A stretch of 64,000 nucleotides of DNA. Source: Lycocorax pyrrhopterus obiensis (Eukaryota > Chordata > Aves > Passeriformes > Paradisaeidae). The translations under genes and the position numbers were made by a program. Where the stretch lies: the NCBI GenBank assembly GCA_014706295.1, contig JACSVZ010000014.1, positions 72,067,827 to 72,131,826 of the forward strand. Direction: 5' to 3'. The notes below the pieces were generated by a model. The model worked only from the letters and a program-made list of their open reading frames with translations. It did no database searches and was not told the DNA's origin. Below, piece after piece: positions 13,446 to 24,903 of this stretch. Numbering within the stretch: the stretch's first letter is position 1; each line of letters opens with the position of its first letter.

Positions 13446-14270
13446 TTTTCTTAATAGAAATTTTAGTCGATCATTCAATCACTCCAGCTCTGACAGCACA
13501 AAATTTTTATATGCTCAAAAACACTGCTAATTTATAAGCCAATAAAAAACCCCAAAAACCTTAAAGACTGTTTCCACAAGCTCATATTTTAATTCTATGT
13601 ATTCATTTTTAAAGTGAAATAAGTTATAAGACTTCTTTTGTGTATATTGAGACTTATGTTCTCTATTCTTAATATATTGAGGTACTGCACATCATAGCAG
13701 TGGTTACAACTATTATGCATATACTTGCTAGAGATATATATTAATTTTTAAATGTATAATACTTTTAAATTATGTAAACTAAAAGATATGTCTGTTAGGA
13801 CTGGCAAAAGAATTGGCGAATTATGTGTGGAAAAGAATGGAAAATAAAAGAACAAAAAAGAAAAAAAAATCAGGTTGCTATGTTGCGAAAACAAAAATTT
13901 GACACCCATCCCCCCCTCCTCAAAAAAAAAATCTGTCGGATTTGCAATGAAACTTCTGTATAAACAGCCAAGAAGTTGGAAGACCAGCATGGTCACATGA
14001 CTTAAACCAGGCAAATGAAAAATAATTCAGAAATCATAAAAATCTTATTTTGAATCCCAAATATTACAATTAATGCTTTTGCTCATCTTTCAAAATTATT
14101 TTCCAAACATATTTCCTCACTTTTTTTTTTTTTTTAATTTCATCCGTGTGGGGAAAAAACAATTCTTCCTTCTATTTTTTTTTTTGTTTCCTGGAATTCA
14201 AAGCTTACTGGTGTGTACTTCAAAATACTGTTTTTTAGGGTTGCTTCTCTGCTAGCCCACGCGAAGGCAG
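13446..14270. other. AT-rich DNA, nothing recognised
   Basis: There are several A and T runs (13,860-13,870; 13,921-13,931; 14,122-14,136; 14,176-14,185). The 88-codon minus-strand frame (13,748-14,014) is Phe/Leu/Ser-rich and uses these runs. It is not convincing as a gene. Confidence 0.5.
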
Positions 14271-14274
14271 ACCA

Positions 14275-14475
14275 CAGGCAGACAGTGCTCCGAAGCAGGT
14301 GGAGTACACAAAATGCTCCAAGACTAAATGGGCAGGCACTGACAGCTCTTGCAACTCACTGAGCCATTTGGGATGAGCAATGAGTCAGAGCTGGAGTCCT
14401 CCTGGGAAGGATCAATAGTGAATGCATTATCATAGTTATTTCCAATGACAGGAATAATAATGCAGTATTTATTTC
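14275..14475. promoter_or_regulatory. Candidate conserved noncoding element or exon relic
   Basis: A compositionally balanced 200-base segment lies between AT-rich flanks, with CpGs near 14,262 and 14,292. It contains AP-1-like ATGAGTCAG (14,381) and homeodomain-like TGCATTATCATAG motifs. The minus strand from about 14,480 to 14,330 is open and reads a Ser/Asp-rich peptide (NNYDNAFTIDPSQEDSSSDS). I do not recognise that peptide, and I see no clean acceptor. Either interpretation would be shown by cross-species conservation. Confidence 0.22.
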
Positions 14476-16629
14476 TGGTACAAGGTTGTTTCAAGCAACA
14501 TTTTCCCCCCTCTCATTATTTGGGATGTAGTTCATTCTGGGGCAATACAGAGATATCTCACTGTGCTTAATACTGTGATTCCACTCAATCTAGCTGTTAA
14601 ATACATTTTTTTCACATTATGTTGGTTAATTAAACTTTCTGTGGAGATGGTGGTAATTGAGTGTAAGCCTCCCATTAACGGCAGTAGGACTGCAAGACAG
14701 CAGTGGAGCTTTCCATGGTTTTGTCATTTCTCCCTGTGGAAAAAAAAAAGAGAGGGGGTTAAACAAACAGCTAGCCTGCAGCTTCATGTCAGCTGAAACA
14801 CAGGAAAAATCAAACCAAAACAAAAAACGAAGCAGGTGAACGGAAAGAAAACAAAAGCGTTTCTCCAAACTTAGGAAAGAAACTAGATGGAGAGTAAACC
14901 TAGCAATAATTCCAATGCTCCTGAAGGGACAAATCTTTTTCTCTTTATCCTCTGAGGGCTTTAATCTGTTGACTTTCAGTGAACTCATTAGATCCCAAAC
15001 CTCTTCAACAACCTTTTTTTTTTTTTGGAAAAAGGTAATTTGGCTGCCATTTCCTTATTTTCTGAGTGGTGAAACTGCTTTGAGGAAATAGTGATAAACC
15101 CTGTAAGGGATGAAGTTGAAGTCATAACTAGAACTAAAACTGAGGGCTTTCTATTTTCTAGTTCTGTGATTCTGTATATATTTACATTCACCTGAGATAA
15201 AGCATCCCACATATAAACACCTGGAAGTGCATTTTGCCATTTAAAGGTAACACTTCAGCTTTGGAAAGCTACTCTACACCTCCTAATTTTTAAAAGCCTA
15301 ATGGCTTCTTTATATACATTTTTTTTGGTGAATTTCAAAACACAACTTTGTTATGACATGTTTATTGTCAATTGTCTTGATGTGTTTATCACCATGTGTC
15401 AACCCCCTGTCACAGGGATGCAATTTCTTTTACAACTTCCCTGTGATTCCTTGGGAAGTGTTTTGATTTCCCATAAATTGGGAGTTACTTTCAAGGATGG
15501 AGATATATATAGTGAATAACATTTAAAATATTACTGCAGAAGGAGCTCTGTTTATGCCACTGCTTCTTCATCCATCTGGTTTAATGTTGTGATCAGAGAG
15601 GAATTTCAAAGTCTGTCAGCTAAAGTAGGATGAAGAACATTTTCTAAATGCCTCTCTGCTTACTCAAGCCACTTGCCTCCAACCTTTTCTGCTTTTCTCC
15701 TTATACTTCTAGGTAAAAGCTTCCTGTCTTCACAAGCAAGAAAAAAACCTGGTCTTCCTTACATTTAAATTCAGATGTTCTTAAAGATACTTTTGTAAAA
15801 AACATCAGAACATGTTGACCATCATAAATTTTTAAGCTTTGGTCAGATTAGAAGCTCTCCCTCTGGAACTGTCACTTACCAACTGGTTGGATGAGGGAAG
15901 GGTCTGGAAAGGGAATTGCTCATTCCCAATTTATTTTTATTAATTCTGGGTTATGTTCAGCCAGATGGACAGAGAACCACATCCAGGGTACTGCAGAAGA
16001 GCAGCTTATTAATTAAGAGTGCATTTTGGAAACCACAAGGACTTAGATCTTAGAACCAACAGGTATTTGGGGCAAAGAAATTATGAGCTTCCGTAGAAAA
16101 TACAAAATTCCAGTTGGAAAATTCTCTTTTCCAGTCATCCAGTGGGAAGTAGAAAACTTGTTCCTGAGTTTTTCTTGAAAATGTACCAAAGGCTTTACAA
16201 ACATGCTGAAAACAGGAGTCTAAATTTATTATTTTCCAGAGGATTCACGTGTATTATTTTCTAAGTTTTTGTGGAAATTACTTGCATTGTGCTTATGAGT
16301 GGAAAATCCTTCATTTCAGTGGGCTGAAATGGTGATATCACCAAAAAAATCTCACCTCTCTGAACAAGTCACATTCCAATTTTATATGACTCAAATCTGG
16401 ATATTGCAGGCATGGCCTTGCATCTACTGAAGCACAGACGGTTGGTAGAGTTTCCATGCACCTGAACAACTTTCATAAAGATATATATTTTATTCGTATC
16501 AATAATTTCCTAATTAATGTATTTATAAATATATAAACTCCCTGAGAAACATTGTGGATAGTCACCAGAGGCAGAAAATGAGGTGGCATGTGGCTAGCAC
16601 TCAGATAAGGTGAATAGCCCCTACTTCAC
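14476..16629. other. Single-copy DNA, no gene seen
   Basis: The 120-codon minus frame at 14,626-14,988 is Phe/Ser/Leu-rich, with no domain and no splice support. The rest is featureless AT-rich sequence. Confidence 0.45.
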
Positions 16630-16826
16630 CCTAAAGGCCAGGAACTTCTGTCTTGCTAAAAACAAGCGCAGAAAAGGCTCGTGACTACCAGAAAATGCTG
16701 CTTTGCCCCAGATCTCATCCCACACTGTGACCTCAGTAACCATCCTCTGTGTTTCTACCTCAATTTCCCTGGCCAGAAACTTCAGGTATTGAGCTGACCT
16801 CACATGTCCCAGAAAGCTGCTGAACT
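16630..16826 (-). other. Exon-like open segment on the minus strand, unproven
   Basis: On the minus strand, a pyrimidine-rich acceptor (TTTCTCTCCAAAAG, ending at 16,827) precedes 197 open bases, followed by AGG|GTGAAG at 16,630/16,629. The peptide has an amphipathic, charged look (FLAREIEVETQRMVTEVTVW). The donor is weak and the phase changes from 1 to 0. No family is recognised. An 800-base gap separates it from the next minus-strand candidate at 17.4-17.6 kb. Confidence 0.14.
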
Positions 16827-17377
16827 CTTTTGGAGAGAAATGACATTCAGAAAATTTTATTACCATCTTTCTTACCTTGCACCTTATAAACACACAAACA
16901 TTAACATTTATAGGAACGCACAGAATGTCACTTTAAACTTCAGGGGTTACTTTTGTGAGAATAGGGAGTACCTTGATGTTTGTCTGTTTGCCAAGTGCTC
17001 TGTGTTACTCCAGAGGGACGTGTTCTTCCTTTCCGAAGGCAAATCTGGCTGCCTGTTCTGCACGGGACGAAGCCGTGATGTAAGAAGCAGAGTAATAAAC
17101 TCGTGGATGTGTTAAATAAAGCTCAGCATCTGCTCAGGAGTTCTGTTTGACTACTATACTCTGTCAGGCAACAAAATTTTGTAGGTTCAGCTGCATCTAG
17201 TAACAGACACGCGTACAGGAAAGAACCTACCACTACCACCAGTCTGAGAAGCACACAAATTATCTAGGCAGGCTCACCAAAAGTAAAGTTTTTGTCTCAA
17301 CTCTAGAGGCAAACAAGTTTCTGAGGGACCACGGGCATTTTTAATATGTGAGGGCTGAAAAAACCTTGATTTTCAAC

Positions 17378-17629
17378 CTTTCTCTTGTATAATCTTCAAC
17401 AGTTCATTTCCAGTAGTTCGGAGCAATTGTAAGTTAATTTGTTGACTTCCGAATATTCCCACTGGATGGACGTCATCACCAGAAAAATAAAGCTTGAAGC
17501 CCACCTGTGGCAAGAAATTGAGGAGGTGGATGAAGACTGCAGCCCTGATGTGCTGGTTGTGCTGAATAACACAGGGTTTTCTAATCTGCTGCCATTGTTC
17601 TGGCACTTTGCAGTTATTGATCTTCATAT
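17378..17629 (-). other. Exon-like open segment on the minus strand, 84 codons, unproven
   Basis: This is the most exon-like minus-strand segment. It has an acceptor TATATTTCAG ending at 17,630, then 252 open bases (phase 1 to phase 1), then GAAAG|GTTGAA as donor. The peptide starts MKINNCKVPEQWQQIRKPC and includes FKLYFSGDDVHPVGIFGSQQ. Its amino-acid make-up is balanced, unlike the low-complexity frames nearby. I do not recognise the protein family. The donor is weak at positions +3 to +6. The opposite strand is also open (17,439-17,633), which lowers confidence. Confidence 0.22.
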
Positions 17630-17634
17630 CTGAA

Positions 17635-18595
17635 ATATATATATATATACATGTTTAAATAAATAGCTGCAGAAAAAAACCACAAGTACAATAGTGTTTT
17701 GATGTGCTGAATGGCATTTATTATGAACCATGTGTTACACATATATCTAATGTGCCTTTTACTGCTCTTTAATCTTAGGCTTTTTTTTGGGTTATGCCAT
17801 CATTTTTAGGTTCCCTCATGGTTTTAGTCTGTTTCACACTTTTGTCCAACAGCCCAATAATTTCTACCCTATTATGACAAATAGGTATACTTCAGAATTT
17901 CCTCAATGAAGAAAAAGAAAATCACAGTAAACCCCTACATAAACAACACAGGAAAATTTGATCAATTACATATAGGTTATTAGAGATATTGTGGCATACT
18001 GAAGACGAGGTCGCCATCTTCTTCAAAGCAACAAAGCTGGCTATGGGCCATGGGGAGACAATGTGAATAATTTCAATTTTTTTTCTTCAAATTATGTAAA
18101 GTAAGTGCATGAAGTTAAAATAAGACCTGAAATTCTAATGTAAGAGAATAAGGATATCTTTTTTCATTATTTCTTTTTGCTCCTATTGAAAGAGCTAGAG
18201 CCTTTGAAATAAATCAGCATCTGTGGCAGGTCGTACCACTGCAGCTTGCTCTGTTAATAAAAAGCAAAGATTCACAAGCACAGAATCACAAAGAACAGGG
18301 AAGATAACCTCTTTTATTTGGAGAACACATTTCAAACACAATAAACATTGAACTCATCACCCGAAACTCTAAGAAATATAATAATGTTCCTGGCATCTTT
18401 CAGGTGAAAATAAAAACAAATGAAAAGATGTCATTCCCTGCCCCTCACACACGTACACACACACTCCACCTCAGAGCATTTAAAGACCTACACTTTGAAT
18501 TTAATTCCTCAGAGAGGCTTCTCAAAAGTTACAGCTTATTTCTGAAGTAATTCTGCAAAGTGACCAAGTGCCCCCAATTTTAATGGACTGTATCA
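17635..18595. other. AT-rich DNA with a short (TA)n
   Basis: An (AT)n run of about 14 bases lies at 17,636-17,649. Nothing else is recognised. Confidence 0.5.
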
Positions 18596-18599
18596 GCCT

Positions 18600-18820
18600 C
18601 GCAGGGATGGTTGCTGGAACATTAACTTGTGCCTTTTAAAGCCACGAGCTGGAAAGGCACAGTATTTGCTGACTTTCTGAAAGAGGAAAATCTAAAGAAT
18701 CTTTTCGTGACCCAAACCCCGGCGTTCAAGCCACACACGGAAATTTTAGGCAACAGCTCCGCCCTTTTCTGGAAGCTAAAACTGAAGCCGAGGAGCATTT
18801 CCTTCCCAGTCTGTGTTTGC
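18600..18820. promoter_or_regulatory. CpG-bearing single-copy segment, possible conserved element
   Basis: Six or so CpGs lie within 200 bases (e.g. TTTTCGTGACCC, CCCCGGCGTTC, CACACGG, CTCCGCCC) in a CpG-poor region. Open frames exist on both strands, as is often seen in conserved DNA. No protein family is recognised. Confidence 0.2.
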
Positions 18821-21800
18821 TGAAGATGCTGAGTGTGTATTTATAGCCTGTAATGGTCCCTCACCAGCAGCTCAGAGCAGTGGAACTTGATGTCTTGGAG
18901 TTGTTCAGGGTTTATTTCCAGCTCATTTCCAGCTACAATCAAATACCAGGGTCTCATTCACTTTAACTTGGGAAGTGCCAAGTGCCTTTTGCCAGATATC
19001 GACTACTCCCAAACTACATAGAGCAAATGGAAATGTCTGCATAAAGATTCATGCAGCACAACTAGAAAGACCATTTAAAGTGTAGCAGGTACCTTAATAA
19101 ACACAAAGTATTTTGAATTTTGCCCACAATCCTTCGACTGAAGTAGCGTGAGATCCTCAAAAGGTTATTCTGAAAATTGAACAAGTAAAAAATGTAAATC
19201 AACCTTTTCATAACCTTTCACTCTTGGTTTGGTTTTTTTTTCTTTTTTTTAGGTTTGCTAATTATTTAATTGGAGTTTCCACTTACATCAAAGGTCTCAT
19301 GTGCTGTTATTAAGCTGTGGAAGACAACAACACGTCATCTTTTCACTCACAAACACAATAAGAGGTTTGGCAGGAAACTTTCTGCTGCACTGGAATCAGT
19401 GCTCAGGGAAACATAAGTGTAGAAAGAAAATATGGGTGTGACAATATTGATGGTAAGAATTACAGAAAATAAGATTTTTATTTCTATAAATACAAAGTGA
19501 CATCAAAGTCAGTAAATAAAGCACATTTCTCTTGTTTCCTACAAGATAAACTTACCAATTTTGACAGAGACATTATGTAGAGTGTAATTTCCACGTGAGT
19601 AGCCCAAAAGATCTTTAGCCAATGCATGACTCCTTAGTAATGGTATAGAATTACAGATGTATGTACAGAGTGCCTCACTTCCCAATTAAAGAATTAAGAT
19701 AATCTAAGCAAGATATAATCTCTTTGTAACTATGCAAACTTGTGAGGTTTTAGAGCAATTTAGCTTTATGTACATCAAAAAGAGAAAAAAATTGTAGTTC
19801 TATGTTCTTAATACGCTGAAGTTATGGAAGACTTCACATTAAATGAGCCACACGAAATTAAAGTCAATCAGAACCCAATAATGCTCAGCTGTGTCAATTG
19901 GATTCTTTTTCAGCATCAGTTGAAGATGAGGAGGCTGGATAAAGGGGACAGACAGGAAATGGAAAGACGTTTTTGAAGGCTGAATTTGCTACTACAATTG
20001 TGCAGACAAAACACATTGCTACACCCCTCCAGACTGAACTAATGTTTAGTGAAAATATGTGTATAAAATGTATGAGACAGAGTAAATGGTAGTCAGGAGT
20101 AAGATGGGAGAATGAAAAAAAAAAAAGAAAGGGAAGAGTAAAGCAGGAAATTCTGCTTATACACAAATCTGTTGAAGAAGAAAGGATATTTTTGATTATT
20201 TTTTTTATGACAAGGTCTAATTTTCATATGGATAAATTAATTGTTTACCAAAAGCATATCCTATTCACTGTGAGCACAATATATAAATCAGCGAATAAAA
20301 AGCCCAATTCATTTCGAGCAGAGCAAAGCCTCTTTTCTGTATCAAGAATCTCAAAGGGTCAAGATGGGAGAGAAAAACAGGTATGCAATGCATTTCTAGA
20401 TGTAAGTTTTGATGTTTATATGTTTGCCTCTAGCTTTAGTGCTTTTAAATGGGTCTAATTCTTGCTCTGCAATGAGGAAAAATAAAGCAGAGTGAAATCA
20501 GACTGCAATAAAACTGAAAGTAAAATTTTTAAGCAAATATATATTCAATTATGTAAAGTAAAGTGTAAGCTGTATTTCTGAAATCATATGAGAGGTACAT
20601 GTTGGATTTAGGATACTTCATTGCTTGTATTTTCTGAGCAACTCCTTAAACTGAATCTTTTCCTTTTATGAGTTCCGTTTTATTGCATCCCTAGAACTTG
20701 AACACAAAAGCGTAGTTTGGGGGTAGCATCAAAAACACAACTTTGAAAAAAGCCCTTCCTCCTTAAGTTTTCCACAGTAGTGAGCAGGAATGCTGCTTAT
20801 TTTATTTTCTGTATGCGGCTTCCCACTTAAAAATCCCAAACCTTTCTCACGTGGCTTCTCAGCCTGTCCCTGGCTGATTTCAGAGCCAAGTTGTAACATT
20901 TGTGGATGCTCCAAATTGTCTCTCACCTTTCCTGCTGGATCACAAAACATCTCCCAGCAAAGCCATGAAACAAATGCCCCGAGGGAGAGTGTGTGCTCTC
21001 AGGGAATGAAGTCCTGATTTAGTAACTACGTCCCACAGCAAAAATAAAGGGTTTCACTTAGCACGCAGTGGCTCTCTGTCCGTGCATCTCCAGGGCTTTT
21101 ACACGTGATACTGGAATAGAAGGAACCAATCCCGTCAGGGAGCCTGTGCCAAAACCACAAGGGACAAAGTGAGATGAAGTACAGGGGCATTTCCTTCACA
21201 AACTGTGGATATAGCTGAGCTTCAAGTAATTAACTCATTCTAAAATATTTTGTTTCTGCTACATAGTTTTACAGTTAAAAAAAGAAAAATTAATAAAAAA
21301 TTAAATTTTAATGGCTTTTACATTTTGAGTTAAAAAATCGAAAGGAACCTTTATATCAACACCAGTTTATTTCTAAAATATTCACATAGGAACAAATGCA
21401 CCTTCCTGAAGAAAATTCCTAATGCCTGGTATTGACAATACACATTTTATAAGGAATCAACATTATTAACCAGCAAAGAAAGCCAAAGGAGACCAAGCAA
21501 GCTGGTATTTGCACAGACCTTGGTATTTGCACAGGAAAAGGAAGTGGTTCTGTCATTGGATGTTGTATTAGATACATAAAGAATACATAAATAACTATTC
21601 CTTTTTGTAGTTTTCATAGACTTATCAGAAAAAAAAAATTGTTGATTATCTTCTGACCCTCCTCATTGTGCTAATATTGAAAAGCACAATTTTCAGTATT
21701 AAAGTCAGGGAAAAGGACTTGTGAACATTTTAATGTCTATTAATGTGAGAGGTCTTGACTAAAAATCAGAATTATTCCCTGCTACAGCAGCCGTGGTGAC

Positions 21801-22399
21801 CTGATCATGAGTAGATCATGATTCTGTGTACATTAGTTGTAAAAATACTTAAAGTTTGACTATTTTCTCCTCTTTCATGAAAGCCATGAAATTTATTTAA
21901 CTTAACCATGGAAGAGTACAAGTTGAATGGATACATTGTCACTGCTGATTAATGCCATAGATGTTTATGATTAACTAAAGTGCTAAAAAGCTCTATATGT
22001 GCAGGAAAAATAAGATTCTGGCCCCAGAATGCATTGCATGGATTGAACATTAGATACTGTGCTATGTTACTCGTCTCTGTTTTTTAAAAAGAATGTAAAT
22101 AAATTTGTCTAAAAATTGCAATAGACCTGATATAATCTATCACTGTCTTGATCACTCAGAGTGAGACACATGCTTTTACAATATACTTCACATGAATGGA
22201 ATTGCTCCTCAATGCCACAAAAATAAAATTATTGTTCCCTGAAGCTGAGGTCTCTGGGGTTTCCTGATTCTGGAAATTAATTGCATTAGTCCACAGGTAA
22301 AACCCATGTTTCATCTTTTCATTCACTTTCAGTGTGGCAGTCTAAAAAATTAAAAAGAGAAAAATAGCTATAGCCCTTCTGCATCATATCAAACATATT
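18821..22399. other. Single-copy AT-rich DNA, no gene seen
   Basis: A T-rich tract with TTTGG motif lies near 19,230-19,252. Short frames at 19,894-20,166, 20,192-20,458 and 20,729-21,017 overlap on opposite strands and lack splice support. Confidence 0.45.
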
Positions 22400-22400
22400 T

Positions 22401-22657
22401 TTAATCTTGTAGATCATTCTCTTTCATCACAGCACTTGTAGGGAAATAAATATTGAAAGCAGTTGGGAAAAAATCCTTCATTATGAGGGGTGTCAGCTTT
22501 GGAAAGTTTTGTGCGGAGAATCTCTGGTCTTGCTTCGATAAGGCGTTCTCAAAGTTAAACTGCAGGATCTCCAGTCTCTTTCCATCCAAACTGATCCATC
22601 CTTCCGTGCTTACAACTTGGATTTTTTTACTGGGGAACATTTTTGCTGCCTCTGACC
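22401..22657 (-). other. Open frame on the minus strand, weak exon candidate
   Basis: The minus strand is open for about 85 codons, ending at a TAA next to 22,401. The peptide is balanced (STEGWISLDGKRLEILQFNF). An AG before 22,658 could act as acceptor, but no GT donor follows at a suitable point, so it is poorly supported as an internal exon. The plus strand is also open (22,453-22,782). Confidence 0.1.
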
Positions 22658-22879
22658 TGTTCGATATAAAATCTCACAAATTTCCTGAAATTTTTATAAC
22701 CCATTCGAACTCATTATTTCCTAATAACAGATTTACTCAGATATTGCTATTAAGGACTTCAATCTCCAGTAAAATTCCATAGTGAAGTCAATGGCATCAT
22801 AAAAGAAAATTATGGTCAAAAACTAATAAAAGCTGGAGTTTCAGTAATGGCTTAGATCAATCACTTGGAGAGCCACTAC

Positions 22880-23014
22880 CTCAAGATCTTTTCCAATGGA
22901 AATAAAAGGGCACTCCCAACTTCTGCACCTGCTGTAGGAGAAACTAATTTGACATCTGACATTTTTTCCTAAAAGTTCTCCTAGATTCAGAAGTGAAAAT
23001 GAAACTTCAGGTAC
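22880..23014 (-). other. Exon-like open segment on the minus strand, 45 codons, unproven
   Basis: On the minus strand, an acceptor (ATTCTCTACCAAAAAG, ending at 23,015) is followed by 135 open bases in phase 0 and a donor GAG|GTAGTG at 22,880/22,879. The peptide VPEVSFSLLNLGELLGKNV has the alternating hydrophobic pattern of a beta-sandwich such as an MSP/ASPM-like domain. That resemblance is an impression only. It shares its strand with the 16.8 and 17.5 kb candidates, but no gene model can be built from these pieces. Confidence 0.17.
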
Positions 23015-24152
23015 CTTTTTGGTAGAGAATAATGGCATTCAAATCAGACAAGTGAGTCGCAAATGGTGTTGAGAAATCTGTATGTAAGAGGAATTAACAG
23101 AATCTAAAGGACAGAGAAAGATCAGACACAGGAAACTCAAATAATACAATGCAAACAACATGCAACGAGTTTGGTATCAACCCGAGCTATTCCAAATTAC
23201 ATAATGAAAGTATATCATTTGAAAGAGAATAAGAGTCGCAGCCATAACATCCATTTCAATGTGATCCTTTCATAAGGAAATGTAGGATATTTTAAGTAAG
23301 CACCACACACTATGTTGTTTTCTAAAATAGTACCTTTAAAAGAATTTGTATATCAGCATTGATCACTGTTGTTTCTGTGAGAGAAATGCTAACCAAATAA
23401 CTATATAACCACCTAACTAACTAACTACGTTATTGTCAATATCTATTTAGTCTTTCTCACTGATATTATTTTTAAAATGTTAAATAGCTATGTGAGAAAT
23501 TAAAAAATCAAGGTAAGACATTAAAGGGAAGACATCTTGAATTTTTTTTTCTTTTTTTTAGGAAAACTTAATTTCTCTTGTGGTTGTTGTTGTTTCTACC
23601 TGTCAGCTTTCCAAACTAAGCAGAAGAAGATTTTATGACATGGAAATTACATCTGGCAAGAAATGCAGCAGCAACAACGTCCCTGATTTTTTAAGAAAGA
23701 AACCATTTAGTATCCCTCTCTTACCTGCTTGCTTATGCCCTACATTGCTGCCCTAAGAAGCCTCCTGATTTTGTGCGGGGTCATCGTTACGCTATTTTAC
23801 GCCTCCAAGAAGTGATCTCATAATCTCACATACAGGGCAAAAGGAAGGCCAGAAGCAATCAGACCCAGAGGAACTTCTGATGCACACCTGCGTCTTCTGC
23901 TTATAAAAGCAACATCCACAGCAATCACACTTGTAGCAAACTCCTGAAGGAGGGCTCAGGATTTTTGCTTTAGATAGAGAAGTATCATTTTACCACTCAC
24001 AGAAGTGTTTTGCTGTATTCATTCCTAATTAATTCCTAATGTGTTGAGCCTCTGAGTGTTAAAGACTTGTAATGGAGATGCTCCACATAATTGTTTCCTG
24101 AAAGGGGCCAACAAGAAAGAAGGAGAGGGACTAATTACAAGAACGTATACTG
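23015..24152. other. Single-copy DNA, nothing recognised
   Basis: Short CTAA repeats (23,415-23,427) and a GTT run (23,582-23,593) occur. No gene is seen. Confidence 0.5.
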
Positions 24153-24417
24153 ACAGGGTTGAATGGCTTCCCAGTGCCAGAGGGCAGGGATGGATGGGAT
24201 ATTGGGAAGGAACTGTTCCCTGGGAGGGTGGGCAGGCCCTGGCACAGGGTGCCCAGAGCAGCTGTGGCTGCCCCTGGATCCCTGGCAGTGCCCAAGGCCA
24301 GGCTGGACATTGGGGCTTGGAGCAGCCTGGGAGAGTGGAAGGTGTCCCTGCCTGGCAGGGGTGGCACTGGATGGGCTTTAAGGTCCCTCCAAACCCAAAC
24401 CATTCTGTAATTCTGTG
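24153..24417 (+). mobile_element. CR1 retrotransposon, 5'-truncated 3' end (sense)
   Basis: The sense CR1 3' end spans about 265 bases: GAATGGCTTCCCAGTGCCAG, GGGCAGGGATGGATGGGATA, GGCCCTGGCACAGGGTGCCC, GCCCAAGGCCAGGCTGGACA, then TTTAAGGTCCCTCC and the tail CCATTCTGTAATTCTGTGG. It is compact and little degraded. It belongs to the same subfamily as the inverted copy at 33.5 kb, from which it differs at relatively few positions. The frames translated across it (24,025-24,526) are retroelement shadows, not host genes. Confidence 0.95.
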
Positions 24418-24878
24418 GTAACGAGGGACTACAAAACACAGGTGACCTTTCCCTGACAAGGCAGTGGAATGGAAAAGCATTTTTAGAAATTATTTGCGTT
24501 CTGGCTTTCTCCGCCCTGTTGGTCAAACTTTTGACAGCTTGTTTTACTCTCCATGCATTAGCCTGGCATGCTTATTACTACATGCCAATAATAAATGTTT
24601 ATTTTCATGGTGTCTGTCTCATATTTCCTTTTCCTAACACCACTGTAAAACCTGGCTAATAAGATTTTAAAATTCATTCCTGCTAGTCCTTAAAAATCTA
24701 TTATATCTTTCAATGATTTCTTTACACATATGCCACTCATACATGTCTTGTCATTCAGGTTAGCCCATAGTGAAATTTTCTTTATGGTTATGCCAGCTGT
24801 ACAAGGTACATTTAATACATAAATGTACAAACAGGTTCACTGATATTTCATGGGGTTTTTTAAAATTTTGTTTGTTTT
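24418..24878. other. Single-copy DNA, nothing recognised
   Basis: AT-rich sequence between the CR1 end and the GTT repeat. No ORF or repeat is recognised. Confidence 0.5.
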
Positions 24879-24903
24879 GTTGTTGTTGTTGTTGTTGTTG
24901 TTG
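24879..24903 (+). repeat. (GTT)n microsatellite
   Basis: Eight tandem TTG units, flanked by GGTT and G/T-rich sequence. It produces poly-Gln and poly-Cys shadow frames that are not genes. Confidence 0.95.

Noticed and set aside
24025..24526. ORFs of 72-151 codons on both strands
   Set aside because: They overlap a CR1 3' end and recur at 33.3-33.99 kb in the other copy. Retroelement shadows.
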